NCBI RefSeq assembly: GCF_001885905.1 | Contig: NZ_JXKM01000005.1 | Span: forward strand, 62,001-126,000 | Length of the DNA stretch: 64,000 bases | Source: Enterococcus devriesei | GTDB taxonomy: Bacteria > Bacillota > Bacilli > Lactobacillales > Enterococcaceae | Direction of reading: 5' to 3' | Shown: positions 1 through 8,399 of the stretch, piece by piece | Layout: every line of letters begins with the position of its first letter | Numbering within the stretch: position 1 is the stretch's first letter | The notes under the pieces: generated by a model | The model's input: the letters and a program-made list of their open reading frames with translations, nothing else | Told to the model about the DNA's origin: nothing | The model's database searches: none | Program-made: the position numbers and the translations under genes

Positions 1-1557
1 AACACCATAATCTAAGACGTCTTCATTGATGGCATCCACGATCGCTCCTTGCATATCCGTGAATGGGAAGGTCCAGCCTTGTGCTTCGACGATCCGTACG
101 ATCCCGTAAGTTTGACGACGCAATGCGTAAGGGTCATTCGAACCGCTAGGAATCATCCCTACAGCAAAGAAACCTAACACGCTGTCGATCTTATCAGCAA
201 TCGCTAAAACGGCGCCAATCGGAGTTTGTGGCAAATCACCTTCAGCGGAGATCGGCAGATAGTGTTCCCGAACCGCCGTAGCTACAGCGGGACGCTCGCC
301 TTTCAATAAGGCATATTTTTCACCCATGATCCCTTGCAACTCAGGAAATTCGCCAACCATATTCGTCACTAAGTCAAATTTATAAATTTCCGACGCCCGC
401 TGCAAATCGATTAATTCTGCTTGGTCTAAGCCAACCCGCTCGCCGATGACTTTGGCAATAACACCAACCCGCTGCATTTTTTCATACATGCTGCCAATTT
501 TTTCATGGAAGGTCACGTTCTTCAATTTTTCGACACATTCTTCGATCGATAATTTTTTATCTTCTTCAAAGAAAAATTCGCCGTCTTCTAAACGCGCCGC
601 TAATACTTTTTGATTTCCTTTAATGACATTATCTAATTTCACGCTGTTTCCATTCCGAACAGAAATGAAATGCGGCAACAGCATCCCTGCTTGATTGCGA
701 ACTTCAAAATAGCGTTGGTGCTCCTTCATAGAAGTGACTAAAACTTCTTCCGGCACGGACAAGAAACGTTCCTCAAACTCACCGACAAAAGCAGTTGGGT
801 ATTCCACTAAATTCGTAACCTCTTCTAATAAATCGGTATCCAAATCAATCACCCAATTATTCTTTTCAGCGATTTCTTCGATTTGGGATACAATCATTTG
901 CTGACGCTTGTGGGCATCCGCAATGACAAATTGTTCTTCCAATTTTCCTTCATATTCACTCGGCTCAGTAAGTTCCACTTGATCGCCTAAGAAGCGATGG
1001 CCTTCTGTTGTCCGACCGGTTTGCACGTCTAACAATTCAAAGGGGATCACTTCATCATCTAGTAGAGCCACGATCCAATGAATCGGACGGATGTATTCAA
1101 ACATCGTATCGCCCCAATGCGTCATCGTCGGGAAGTTCAAGCCTTTCACCACATCTAAAAGACCCGTTAATACTTCTTTGCTTTCTTTCCCGTGGATATA
1201 TTTGGTCACGTAAACATACTCTACGCCATTCAATTCACGGAAAGTGATCGCGTCGGTAGTCAGACCTTGACCACGAACAAATCCTTCCGCTGCTTTACTC
1301 CAATTGCCTTCTGCGTCCTGGGCGATTTTTTTCGCTGGACCCTTAACTTCTTCTTGGACATCTTCTTGACGATCGGGAATATTGGTCACCCGAATTGCCA
1401 AACGGCGGGGGGTTGAAAACGTTTCGATCGATTCAAAGGTCAAACTGTTTTCGGTTAAGAATTTTGAGACCTTTTCTTCTAATTGTTTGATGCTAGGCCA
1501 AACCACGTGGGCTGGCATTTCTTCTAAACCGATTTCTAATAATAGATTTTTCGCCAT
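1..1557 (-). CDS. glyS: Glycyl-tRNA synthetase beta subunit (partial, C-terminus outside window)
   Basis: Open reading frame of 519 codons that runs off the left edge, so roughly the last quarter of the usual ~690-residue protein is missing. It begins ATG-GCG-AAA at 1557, one base after the glyQ stop codon, and the N-terminus reads [19 protein letters not shown], the typical GlyS start with its [10 protein letters not shown] signature. The beta subunit carries the tRNA-binding and anticodon-recognition parts of the bacterial alpha2beta2 glycyl-tRNA synthetase and acts in the cytosol with GlyQ. The tight spacing shows translational coupling with glyQ, and both lie under the glycine T-box further upstream. 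No frameshift is visible in the part present. Confidence 0.96.
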   Translation of the reverse strand, partial: MAKNLLLEIGLEEMPAHVVWPSIKQLEEKVSKFLTENSLTFESIETFSTPRRLAIRVTNIPDRQEDVQEEVKGPAKKIAQDAEGNWSKAAEGFVRGQGLTTDAITFRELNGVEYVYVTKYIHGKESKEVLTGLLDVVKGLNFPTMTHWGDTMFEYIRPIHWIVALLDDEVIPFELLDVQTGRTTEGHRFLGDQVELTEPSEYEGKLEEQFVIADAHKRQQMIVSQIEEIAEKNNWVIDLDTDLLEEVTNLVEYPTAFVGEFEERFLSVPEEVLVTSMKEHQRYFEVRNQAGMLLPHFISVRNGNSVKLDNVIKGNQKVLAARLEDGEFFFEEDKKLSIEECVEKLKNVTFHEKIGSMYEKMQRVGVIAKVIGERVGLDQAELIDLQRASEIYKFDLVTNMVGEFPELQGIMGEKYALLKGERPAVATAVREHYLPISAEGDLPQTPIGAVLAIADKIDSVLGFFAVGMIPSGSNDPYALRRQTYGIVRIVEAQGWTFPFTDMQGAIVDAINEDVLDYGV

Positions 1558-1558
1558 C

Positions 1559-2446
1559 TTATTTGCCCTCCTGATTTAATAATGGGAAGCCTAGTTTTTC
1601 ACGTTCAGCCACAAAGATCTTAGCAACCGAGCGTGCCATATTCCGAATACGAGCCAAGTAACCAGCCCGTTCTGTTACCGACACCGCGCCCCGCGCATCC
1701 AATAAATTAAAGGTGTGGCTGCATTTCAAAATATAATCATAGGCTGGATGAACTAGATTTTCATCAATGCAACGTTTCGCTTCTTTTTCAAATTTGTCAA
1801 AGTTATCTAACAACATTTCTTGATCGCTTTCTTCAAAAGAATATTTTGAATGCTCATATTCCGGCTGTTTGAAGATTTCACCGTATTTGACGCCACGACT
1901 CCATTCTAAGTCATAGACACTCTCAACTTCTTGAATATACGACGCTAGGCGTTCTAACCCATAAGTAATTTCAGAAGTGACCGGATGACATTGCAGTCCG
2001 CCGACTTGTTGGAAATAGGTGAATTGAGTAATTTCCATTCCGTCTAACCAAACTTCCCAGCCAACACCGGCACACCCCATTGAAGGATTCTCCCAGTTGT
2101 CTTCTACAAAACGAATATCATGCTCCAAGGGATCGATTCCTAAAAGACGCAAGCTGTCTAAATACAATTCTTGGATATTTTTTGGTGAAGGCTTCATAAC
2201 TACTTGAAATTGGTGATGTTGATACAAACGGTTGGGATTTTCTCCGTAACGACCATCGGCTGGACGACGTGAAGGCTCCACGTAAGCCGCGCGCCAAGGT
2301 TCAGGCCCGATCGCCCGCAAAAATGTATAGGGGCTCATGGTTCCCGCTCCCTTTTCCGTGTCGTAGGCTTGCATCAGCATACAACCATTATCTGACCAAA
2401 ATTTTTGTAACGTCAAAATCATTTCTTGCACCGTTAATTTGCTCAT
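1559..2446 (-). CDS. glyQ: Glycyl-tRNA synthetase alpha subunit
   Basis: 295 residues, the normal length. GlyQ is the catalytic class II subunit that activates glycine and charges tRNA-Gly together with GlyS. The class II motif 2 region is visible at residues 55-83 ([19 protein letters not shown] followed by YQHHQFQVV). A strong ribosome site (AGGAGGAAACAG) sits directly before the ATG. It is the first gene of glyQS; expression should be set by the T-box at 2847-3056, about 400 bases upstream, with two copies of a repeated element between terminator and start codon. Identification is secure. Confidence 0.97.
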   Translation of the reverse strand: MSKLTVQEMILTLQKFWSDNGCMLMQAYDTEKGAGTMSPYTFLRAIGPEPWRAAYVEPSRRPADGRYGENPNRLYQHHQFQVVMKPSPKNIQELYLDSLRLLGIDPLEHDIRFVEDNWENPSMGCAGVGWEVWLDGMEITQFTYFQQVGGLQCHPVTSEITYGLERLASYIQEVESVYDLEWSRGVKYGEIFKQPEYEHSKYSFEESDQEMLLDNFDKFEKEAKRCIDENLVHPAYDYILKCSHTFNLLDARGAVSVTERAGYLARIRNMARSVAKIFVAEREKLGFPLLNQEGK

Positions 2447-2549
2447 TCTGTTTCCTCCTGTATTTTCTATTATTCTTGGAACTTTTATCTGCTATTAAAT
2501 AAAATTGGAAGCTTGTAGGGTAGATCACTAGCAGTTGAATTAACTCCAA

Positions 2550-2632
2550 CTGACAGCTAACTCATTTAGACGGAATTCTATTTTCGTACGCATACGATTC
2601 CACTAATCCGCTAAAGCGGAAAGCCACCCCGC
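2550..2632 (-). repeat. Covarying intergenic element, copy 1b (left arm decayed)
   Basis: Second copy of the element at 2730-2842, in the same orientation within the glyQS leader. On the minus strand it shares CTTTCCGCTTTAGCGGATTA, then GTGGAATCGTATGCGTACGA, then a tail ending in TGAGTTAGCTGTCAGTT. The left arm reads GGGGTGGC instead of GAGTTCCAC, so the outer pairing is lost while the inner CCGC-TTTA-GCGG hairpin and the right side are kept. Function unknown. Confidence 0.75.
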
Positions 2633-2729
2633 AGTCGACTCAAAAACCAATAGACATAAATTTTTTTCAAAATTTATCCCACCATCGTCGACATATCATT
2701 TTTCTAACCTGCTGAAGCAGGAAGAAAAA

Positions 2730-2842
2730 CTGACAGCTAACTCATTCAGAAGGAATTCATTTTTCCAAAAAAACGGAAAAATGATTCTATTCTCGTACGC
2801 ATACAATTCCACTAATCCGCTAAAGCGGAAAGTGGAACTCGC
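2730..2842 (-). repeat. Covarying intergenic element, copy 1
   Basis: Starts at the poly-U tract of the glyQS T-box terminator. On the minus strand GCGAGTTCCACTTT (2842-2829) pairs through TTCCACT with AGTGGAA of the right arm (2813-2807), enclosing a CCGC-TTTA-GCGG hairpin, and is followed by GTATGCGTACG and a tail with TGAGTTAGCTGTCAG. The same layout occurs at 22625-22788, 53000-53103 and 58500-58597 with different but complementary arm sequences. I do not recognise it as a named family. Confidence 0.8.
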
Positions 2843-2846
2843 AAAA

Positions 2847-3056
2847 AAGCCCCATGCCGAAATAAATCGGCATAGGGACGTATCAACGCGGTTCCACCCT
2901 ACTTCCAAGCATCTGCTTGGCAGCTTTCACTATAACGTGCTCACAAACGCCAACAAAATTTGCTTTCCTGCTTGGCTTTCACCTTTCCAAACTCGCTGTG
3001 ATCTTCCACAAATTTTTAATTTGATCTTCGCACCTATTCAACTTGGTTCTATAATA
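2847..3056 (-). promoter_or_regulatory. Glycine T-box riboswitch with terminator
   Basis: Minus-strand leader of glyQS. The T-box sequence AGGGTGGAACCGCG lies at 2901-2888, followed by a GC-rich terminator (CCTATGCCGA...TCGGCATGGGG, then T6) at 2879-2847. Stem I appears to be closed by TCACA/TGTGA, with GGC on its 3' side at 2951-2949 as the likely glycine specifier. Uncharged tRNA-Gly should pair with specifier and T-box to favour antitermination. Specifier assignment is my inference from the fold and the downstream genes. Confidence 0.9.
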
Positions 3057-3080
3057 GCGACTCAATGCCCCTTTTGTCAA
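3051..3080 (-). promoter_or_regulatory. SigmaA promoter of glyQS
   Basis: TTGACA at 3080-3075, an 18-base spacer and TATTAT at 3056-3051 on the minus strand, just upstream of the T-box. It lies only 10 bases after the hisK stop codon, and no strong terminator separates it from the histidine operon, so read-through from the his genes into the T-box is possible. Confidence 0.85.
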
Positions 3081-3089
3081 ATCTTTCTC

Positions 3090-3917
3090 CTAGTCAAAAG
3101 ATACTGATTGGAAAATACCATCCTTTAGTTGCATTGTTTCAGTGAAGCCTAATTGTTTCAACAACTCTTTGGTTTCGTGGAAATGACAAGTTAAAGTCGT
3201 CGTCTCGTGGCTATCGCTTGTAATAATGATTGGACACTCCCGCTCCTTTAATTGCTTCAACAAAAATGGATTCGGATAGGGGGATGTCCGCCAGTTACGG
3301 GAGATTGCCCCGGTATTGACTTCCACCATCCCATCGTAGGTTTGAATAATGTCGATCACATCATTCAATGCCTGCAAAGCAATCGCTTGGTATTCGGAAC
3401 TTTCTTCATCCAACCACGGCTGTTGCTCATTGAACTTAGTGATCAGATCAAAATGTCCGACGATCTTCGAATGGTTTTGATGGATGTGCTTGACGACTGT
3501 ATCATAATAATCCTTCACTAACAGAATTTTGTCGCCTTGATACCACTCATTCAGCGTCTGCATCAGGCTTTCCGGACTTTCATCAACACTACGAAAAACT
3601 CCTTGCCGAGGCGGAAAATAATGGACTGAGCCGACAGTATAATCATAGCCATCGATTGGATCGGCACTATAATAATCCCATTCCAAGCCTAAGCTGATAG
3701 TTAATTTATTCGCCAGCTCCTGTTGTACTTTTTTAACCGCCGCTTGATAGGCTCGCTCATCTTGGACGCCTAAACAACTAGGATCAAAGAGTGCGGGTGA
3801 ATGGCACGTAAATCCCAAATCGGTGAAGCCCAAATCGATCGCCGCTTGCGCCATATCTTCTAGCGTATCTTTCCCATCACACCAAGTGCTGTGAGTATGA
3901 GCGTTTGAATAGAACAT
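3090..3917 (-). CDS. hisK: Histidinol-phosphatase, PHP family
   Basis: 275 residues. It dephosphorylates histidinol phosphate to histidinol, the eighth step of histidine synthesis. The PHP metal-binding N-terminus is clear (NAHTHSTWCDG, with His7 and His9), as is the internal IVGHFDLITKF and the late TSDSHETTTL segment. This is the monofunctional HisK/HisJ-type enzyme of Firmicutes, consistent with HisB here being only a dehydratase. Last gene of the his operon, 12 bases after hisIE, with a good ribosome site (AGGAGGAATCAGCG before ATG). The promoter of glyQS follows immediately. Confidence 0.93.
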   Translation of the reverse strand: MFYSNAHTHSTWCDGKDTLEDMAQAAIDLGFTDLGFTCHSPALFDPSCLGVQDERAYQAAVKKVQQELANKLTISLGLEWDYYSADPIDGYDYTVGSVHYFPPRQGVFRSVDESPESLMQTLNEWYQGDKILLVKDYYDTVVKHIHQNHSKIVGHFDLITKFNEQQPWLDEESSEYQAIALQALNDVIDIIQTYDGMVEVNTGAISRNWRTSPYPNPFLLKQLKERECPIIITSDSHETTTLTCHFHETKELLKQLGFTETMQLKDGIFQSVSFD

Positions 3918-3929
3918 CGCTGATTCCTC

Positions 3930-4562
3930 CTATTGCATCCGTTCTTGTTTGACTTTTTTGTCTACTACATGACGGTTCGCTAATTCTTGACGGACTTCCG
4001 TCAAATCAATTCCCATTTCCACCATCAATACTAGTACATGATACACCAAATCGGAAATTTCAAAAACGGTTTCGCTGCGGTCTTCTTTCATGGCGCCGAT
4101 CACTACTTCCGTTGATTCTTCCCCGACTTTTTTCAAGATTTTTTCAAGTCCTTTTTCAAATAAATAGCTGGTGTAACTCCCTGCTTGCGGCTTTTCTTTG
4201 CGACCCTTGACTAATTCATACAACGCGTCGATGGTTGCTGCTTGTTCTGCGCCAAACAACAGATCATTAAAACAACTTTCCGTTCCCGTATGACAAGCCG
4301 GCCCATCTTTTTTCACTTTCGCAACTAGCGCGTCTTGATCGCAATCAACTTTTAATGAAACTAAGTGCTGGTAGTTGCCGCTAGTCTCGCCTTTACGCCA
4401 TAATTCTTGCCGACTGCGAGAATAGAAGGTCATTAATTGATCCTTTAACGTTAATTCATAACTTTCTTGATTCATATATGCCAGCGTCAACACTTCATTA
4501 GTCTCGAAGTCTTGCACAATCACCGGAATCAATCCTTGCTCATCAAATTTTAGTTCTGTCAT
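3930..4562 (-). CDS. hisIE: Bifunctional phosphoribosyl-AMP cyclohydrolase / phosphoribosyl-ATP pyrophosphatase
   Basis: 210 residues, the usual HisI-HisE fusion. Residues 1-110 form HisI (cyclohydrolase), with zinc and magnesium ligands in VDCDQD near 72-77 and CHTGTESCF at 90-98. Residues 110-210 form HisE, with KVGEES near 145 and EISDLVYHVL near 168. Together they carry out the second and third steps after HisG. It sits between hisF (17-base gap) and hisK in the operon and has a GGAGG ribosome site. Confidence 0.96.
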   Translation of the reverse strand: MTELKFDEQGLIPVIVQDFETNEVLTLAYMNQESYELTLKDQLMTFYSRSRQELWRKGETSGNYQHLVSLKVDCDQDALVAKVKKDGPACHTGTESCFNDLLFGAEQAATIDALYELVKGRKEKPQAGSYTSYLFEKGLEKILKKVGEESTEVVIGAMKEDRSETVFEISDLVYHVLVLMVEMGIDLTEVRQELANRHVVDKKVKQERMQ

Positions 4563-4579
4563 CTTTATCCCCCTCCTGG

Positions 4580-5338
4580 CTAGACGATTCGCACTGGAAT
4601 GTTGGCCGCTAATAATTCTTGTTTTAAATCAGGAATCTTTACTTCGCCATAATGAAAAATCGACGCCGCTAAGCCCGCCTCGATCTTCGGCAATTGAAAC
4701 AAGTCGATAAAGTCCTGACTATTGCCAGCTCCACCAGAAGCAACGATCGGTAACGCTGTAATCTCACTAACTGCCTGCAACAGCTCCAAATCAAAGCCTT
4801 GCTTCACACCATCCGTATCCATGCTGTTAAGGACTAATTCACCGGCGCCTAATTGTTCGCCTTGACGAATCCATTCTAACGCTTCTAAGCCGGTATCTTC
4901 GCGACCGCCTTTGGCAAAGACATGCCACTGATCCCCGACACGTCGAATATCCACAGATAAAACGACACATTGACTGCCGTAACGTTTCGCACCTTCTTCA
5001 ATTAATTGCGGTCGACGAATGGCACCAGAATTGACGCTGACCTTATCCGCGCCACAGTTCAGCACACGTTCAAAGTCGCTGACCTCATTGATGCCTCCAC
5101 CAACCGTCAACGGAATAAAAACCTCTGAGGCGACGCCTTTTAAAATATCCGTAAATAAACCGCGACCTTCCGCAGAAGCCGTGATGTCATAAAAAACCAA
5201 CTCATCTGCTCCTTGCTCATTGTAAAAACGAGCCAGAGTAACCGGATCATCCACATCTTTCAAGCCCGCAAAATTGACGCCTTTGACTACGCGACCATCC
5301 CGGACATCCAAACAAGGAACGATTCTTTTTGCGATCAT
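4580..5338 (-). CDS. hisF: Imidazole glycerol phosphate synthase, cyclase subunit
   Basis: 252 residues, a (beta/alpha)8 barrel that converts PRFAR plus ammonia from HisH to imidazole glycerol phosphate and AICAR. The two catalytic aspartates are present: Asp11 in CLDVRDGRVVKG and Asp130 in VVLSVDIRR. Phosphate-binding glycines occur in LTVGGGI and VASGGAG. Start and hisA stop overlap by four bases (ATGA), indicating coupled translation. Full length with no oddities. Confidence 0.97.
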   Translation of the reverse strand: MIAKRIVPCLDVRDGRVVKGVNFAGLKDVDDPVTLARFYNEQGADELVFYDITASAEGRGLFTDILKGVASEVFIPLTVGGGINEVSDFERVLNCGADKVSVNSGAIRRPQLIEEGAKRYGSQCVVLSVDIRRVGDQWHVFAKGGREDTGLEALEWIRQGEQLGAGELVLNSMDTDGVKQGFDLELLQAVSEITALPIVASGGAGNSQDFIDLFQLPKIEAGLAASIFHYGEVKIPDLKQELLAANIPVRIV

Positions 5339-6054
5339 TGATCGTCACCTCCAGCAGCCAGTACCTCTTCCAATTTCAAACTTCCACTATACAAAGACTT
5401 ACCGACGATCGCACCGGAAATACCTAACTGCTTCAATCCTTCGATGTCTTGAAGCGTTGCAACTCCGCCAGAAGCCACAATCTCAACCTCTAACTGATTC
5501 AACTTTTGATACAGCGGCAAATTGATTCCCTCACCAGTTCCATCGCGAGAGATTTCCGTGAAGATGATCGTCTTGGCTCCCCATTTGACTAATTGCTGAC
5601 AAAATTCAAAGGCATCTGTCTCGGTTTTTTCCAGCCAGCCTTCAACAGCTACTTTCTCCTCCTTAGCGTCTACCCCGATGGCGATTCTCGCGCCGTATTT
5701 TTTCAACATCGCTTGGGTGAATTCCGGGTCTTTCTGAGCGATCGTTCCAAGAATCACCCGATCAACCCCCGCTGACAAACAGTGTTGGATGGTTTCTTCA
5801 TCTCGAATCCCACCGCCTACTTCTACATATAAATTCGTATGCTCCACGATTTTTTTCGCGATGCCAAAATAGTGAAGCTTGCCAGCCTTGGCACCGTCAA
5901 GATCCACTAGATGCAAATATTTCGCGCCGGCTTCTTCAAAAGCTTGGGCAAAGGCTACTGGATCATCGCCAAAAACTTCTTTTTGCTGGTAATCGCCTTG
6001 ATACAAACGAACCACTTTTTGATCTAACAGGTCGATTGCGGGAAAAATTTTCAT
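5335..6054 (-). CDS. hisA: ProFAR isomerase (phosphoribosylformimino-AICAR-phosphate isomerase)
   Basis: 239 residues; the Amadori isomerase of histidine synthesis and a (beta/alpha)8 paralogue of HisF. The general acid/base aspartates are visible as Asp8 in FPAIDLL and Asp129 in IAIGVDAKEE, with VEVGGGIRDEE and IVASGGV forming the phosphate sites. It overlaps hisH upstream and hisF downstream by four bases each, so hisH-hisA-hisF are translationally coupled. No sign of the bifunctional PriA form, which is expected since this organism class uses a separate TrpF. Confidence 0.97.
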   Translation of the reverse strand: MKIFPAIDLLDQKVVRLYQGDYQQKEVFGDDPVAFAQAFEEAGAKYLHLVDLDGAKAGKLHYFGIAKKIVEHTNLYVEVGGGIRDEETIQHCLSAGVDRVILGTIAQKDPEFTQAMLKKYGARIAIGVDAKEEKVAVEGWLEKTETDAFEFCQQLVKWGAKTIIFTEISRDGTGEGINLPLYQKLNQLEVEIVASGGVATLQDIEGLKQLGISGAIVGKSLYSGSLKLEEVLAAGGDDQ

Positions 6055-6677
6055 ACTGGCACCTCCGTAAATGCTTTTAAGATTTTCAAGCCGACGTCAC
6101 CGCTTTTTTCAGGGTGAAATTGCGTGCCGTACACATTTTTATTTTCCACGATCCCGGGAATCGACAGACCGTATTCACTATCAGCAACTAAGCTTTCCTG
6201 ACAGTCACTGGCGTAATGACTATGCACATAATAAACAAAATCACTTTCAGATAAACCTTGGACCAACGGACTCGCCGTATTTTTGATTCGTAATTGGTTC
6301 CAACCGATTTGCGGAACTTTTAAATCAATTTGCTCTGCTTCAAAGGCCGCCTTCATTGAAACGATTTTTCCCGGAATCAGTCCTAAACCTTGATGCTGAC
6401 CAAATTCATCACTTTCATCGAAGAGCAGCTGCATCCCTAAGCAGATGCCTAAAAACGGTTTACCAGACGTCGCCAATTCTTTGATTGGTTCCACCAAGCT
6501 TAGTTCCTCTAATTTCTGCTTTGCATCGCCAAAGGCCCCCACGCCAGGCAAAATGATCCGCTCCGCCCTTTGCAATTCAGCCAGTGAGCGCGTTACTTTG
6601 CACTCAACCTGTAAATAATCCAACGAGCGCGCCAAACTAAAAAGATTCCCCACACCGTAATCAATAATCGCTAACAT
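6051..6677 (-). CDS. hisH: Imidazole glycerol phosphate synthase, glutaminase subunit
   Basis: 208 residues, a class I glutamine amidotransferase that feeds ammonia to HisF. The triad is present: Cys79 in FLGICLGMQLLF and His188/Glu190 in GTQFHPEKSGDVG. The start has a GAGGAGGG ribosome site. A small ATCTGC-GCAGAT hairpin lies just upstream of that site, in the 57-base gap after hisB, the widest gap in the operon. Confidence 0.97.
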   Translation of the reverse strand: MLAIIDYGVGNLFSLARSLDYLQVECKVTRSLAELQRAERIILPGVGAFGDAKQKLEELSLVEPIKELATSGKPFLGICLGMQLLFDESDEFGQHQGLGLIPGKIVSMKAAFEAEQIDLKVPQIGWNQLRIKNTASPLVQGLSESDFVYYVHSHYASDCQESLVADSEYGLSIPGIVENKNVYGTQFHPEKSGDVGLKILKAFTEVPV

Positions 6678-6691
6678 CGTTTCCCTCCTCT

Positions 6692-6708
6692 ATCTGCTTT
6701 TTGCAGAT
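6692..6708 (-). other. Small intercistronic hairpin upstream of hisH
   Basis: Perfect six-base inverted repeat ATCTGC/GCAGAT with an A5 loop, directly 5' of the GAGGAGGG ribosome site of hisH. It has no poly-U tail, so it is not a terminator; it could affect mRNA processing or stability between hisB and hisH. Role is speculative. Confidence 0.4.
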
Positions 6709-6734
6709 TTGCTGCTCTTTACGAAAAAGCCGGC

Positions 6735-7328
6735 TTAATTGATCGTCCCTTTGGTTGAAGGAATCTCGTCCGGTGCCGCTTGGTTGATCGCCACCGCTTC
6801 ACCGAGTGCCCGGCCAAAGCCTTTAAAGCAGGCTTCAACAATGTGGTGGCTATTTTTACCAGCGATTTGATGCAAATGGATCGTCGCCCCTAATTCACGA
6901 GCAAAAGCGATAAAGAATTCTTCTACCAGCTCCGTGTCAAACTGCGTCCCAATCTTTTCACTAGGAATATCTAATTCGACCACTGCCATTCCACGACCGC
7001 TAATATCGATCGCCGTCATGACTAGCGCTTCATCCATCGGCAATAAAAAACTACCATAACGAGTGATGCCGCGGCGTTCGCCTAAACTGTCAGAAAAAGC
7101 CCTACCAATCGCGATCGCGATATCTTCAGTCGTATGGTGGGCATCCACTTCGATATCCCCATCACAAACCAACTCAAGATCAAAACGTCCGTGACGAACG
7201 AAGAGCTCTAGCATATGATCTAAAAAGCCGATACCGGTTTTGATTTTCTGCTGACCTGTTCCGTCAATCGTCAAAGCTAATTGGATCTTTGTTTCCGATG
7301 TATTGCGGATAATTTCTGCTTTTCTCAT
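6735..7328 (-). CDS. hisB: Imidazoleglycerol-phosphate dehydratase
   Basis: 197 residues, the monofunctional IGPD length. The metal-binding histidine motifs are visible: GFLDHML at 34-40, DAHHTTED at 62-69, and the second-repeat HHIVEACFKG. It dehydrates imidazole glycerol phosphate to imidazole acetol phosphate. There is no N-terminal phosphatase domain, in agreement with a separate hisK. The start overlaps the hisC stop by four bases. Confidence 0.97.
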   Translation of the reverse strand: MRKAEIIRNTSETKIQLALTIDGTGQQKIKTGIGFLDHMLELFVRHGRFDLELVCDGDIEVDAHHTTEDIAIAIGRAFSDSLGERRGITRYGSFLLPMDEALVMTAIDISGRGMAVVELDIPSEKIGTQFDTELVEEFFIAFARELGATIHLHQIAGKNSHHIVEACFKGFGRALGEAVAINQAAPDEIPSTKGTIN

Positions 7329-8383
7329 GAAGTCACCTCTGTCAAAATTTTTTTAACGGCTTTGATCAACACTCTCATCTGCTCTTGCGTCCCTACTGTG
7401 ATTCGCAAATAATCTTTCGCTCGCGGTTGGTTGAACCAACGAACTAAGATTTTCTTTGCCCGCAAAGCCTGAAACAAGGCTTCGGCGGAAATTTGAGAAT
7501 GTTTTACAAAAAGAAAATTCCCCTGACTATCGGTTTGTTCAAAACCAAGCGCTGCTAATTGCTGCTTGCTCCACTCACGAACATCAATCGTTTTTTGAAT
7601 CGTCTGATTGACATAGGCTTGCTCTTGCAACACCGCACTGCCGACCGCTTGAGTTAAGGCGTTGATATTATAGGGATTTAAACTAAAGCGCAGCCGATTC
7701 AAATCAGCAATCACTTTTTTATTGCCAACCCCAAAGCCCAATCGTGCGCCAGCCAATTGACGTGATTTAGAAAAGGTGCCGACGACAAAAAGATTTTCGT
7801 ACTGAGTGATTTTCGAAATCATGGACGTGCAGCCAAAATCAATATAGGCTTCATCTACCACTACTAAACGATTGGGATGACGTTCTAAAAAATCGCAAAT
7901 CGCCTGCTGCGATAAATAAACACCGGTTGGCGCATTAGGATTCGCAAAAATCACCGTGCCAGTCAATTCATCATAATCCTTCAGCTCGATCGAAAAATCC
8001 GCTTTAAGGGGAACAATCGTAGTATTCACGTCATACAGCTCGCTATAGACTTGATAAAAGCCATAAGTCACATCGGGAAAAGCGATCCCCTGTTCTGTAA
8101 ACCCTTGAAACAGATAAGCTAAAACTTCATCACTGCCATTGCCTAAAAAAAGCTGATCTTCCTTCACCCCTAAATACGCCGCAAAGGGTTTCGCCACACT
8201 GCTCCACGCAATGTCTGGATAGCGATTTAATTTCTGGGCAGCCTCGGCGACCGCCTTTTGAACCTTCGGCGCTGGCGGATACGGACTCTCATTGGTATTT
8301 AGTTTGATAAATTCCGTTTCATCCACCTGCTCACCAGGGGTATAGGGAGTTAAGCTTTGGTATTTTTGATTCAAAAAGGTCAT
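7325..8383 (-). CDS. hisC: Histidinol-phosphate aminotransferase
   Basis: 352 residues, PLP-dependent class I/II aminotransferase that converts imidazole acetol phosphate to histidinol phosphate. The PLP lysine is Lys206 in TFSKSRQLAGARLGF, and ANPNAPTG (147-154) and VVVDEAYIDF are the expected cofactor contacts. Located between hisD (16-base gap) and hisB (four-base overlap). The pathway context removes the ambiguity that often surrounds this aminotransferase family. Confidence 0.95.
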   Translation of the reverse strand: MTFLNQKYQSLTPYTPGEQVDETEFIKLNTNESPYPPAPKVQKAVAEAAQKLNRYPDIAWSSVAKPFAAYLGVKEDQLFLGNGSDEVLAYLFQGFTEQGIAFPDVTYGFYQVYSELYDVNTTIVPLKADFSIELKDYDELTGTVIFANPNAPTGVYLSQQAICDFLERHPNRLVVVDEAYIDFGCTSMISKITQYENLFVVGTFSKSRQLAGARLGFGVGNKKVIADLNRLRFSLNPYNINALTQAVGSAVLQEQAYVNQTIQKTIDVREWSKQQLAALGFEQTDSQGNFLFVKHSQISAEALFQALRAKKILVRWFNQPRAKDYLRITVGTQEQMRVLIKAVKKILTEVTS

Positions 8384-8399
8384 CCACGTTCCTCCTCAC

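Noticed and set aside
1008-1579. Three plus-strand frames opposite glyS
   Set aside because: They lie wholly antisense to glyS, lack ribosome sites and have no recognisable motifs.
2550-2842. CRISPR array
   Set aside because: Only two repeats, 185 bases apart and with internal hairpins; no cas genes.
3252-3521. Plus-strand frame opposite hisK
   Set aside because: Antisense shadow of a well-supported gene; same reasoning applies to the many frames opposite the his, pgpH, metA and tre genes.
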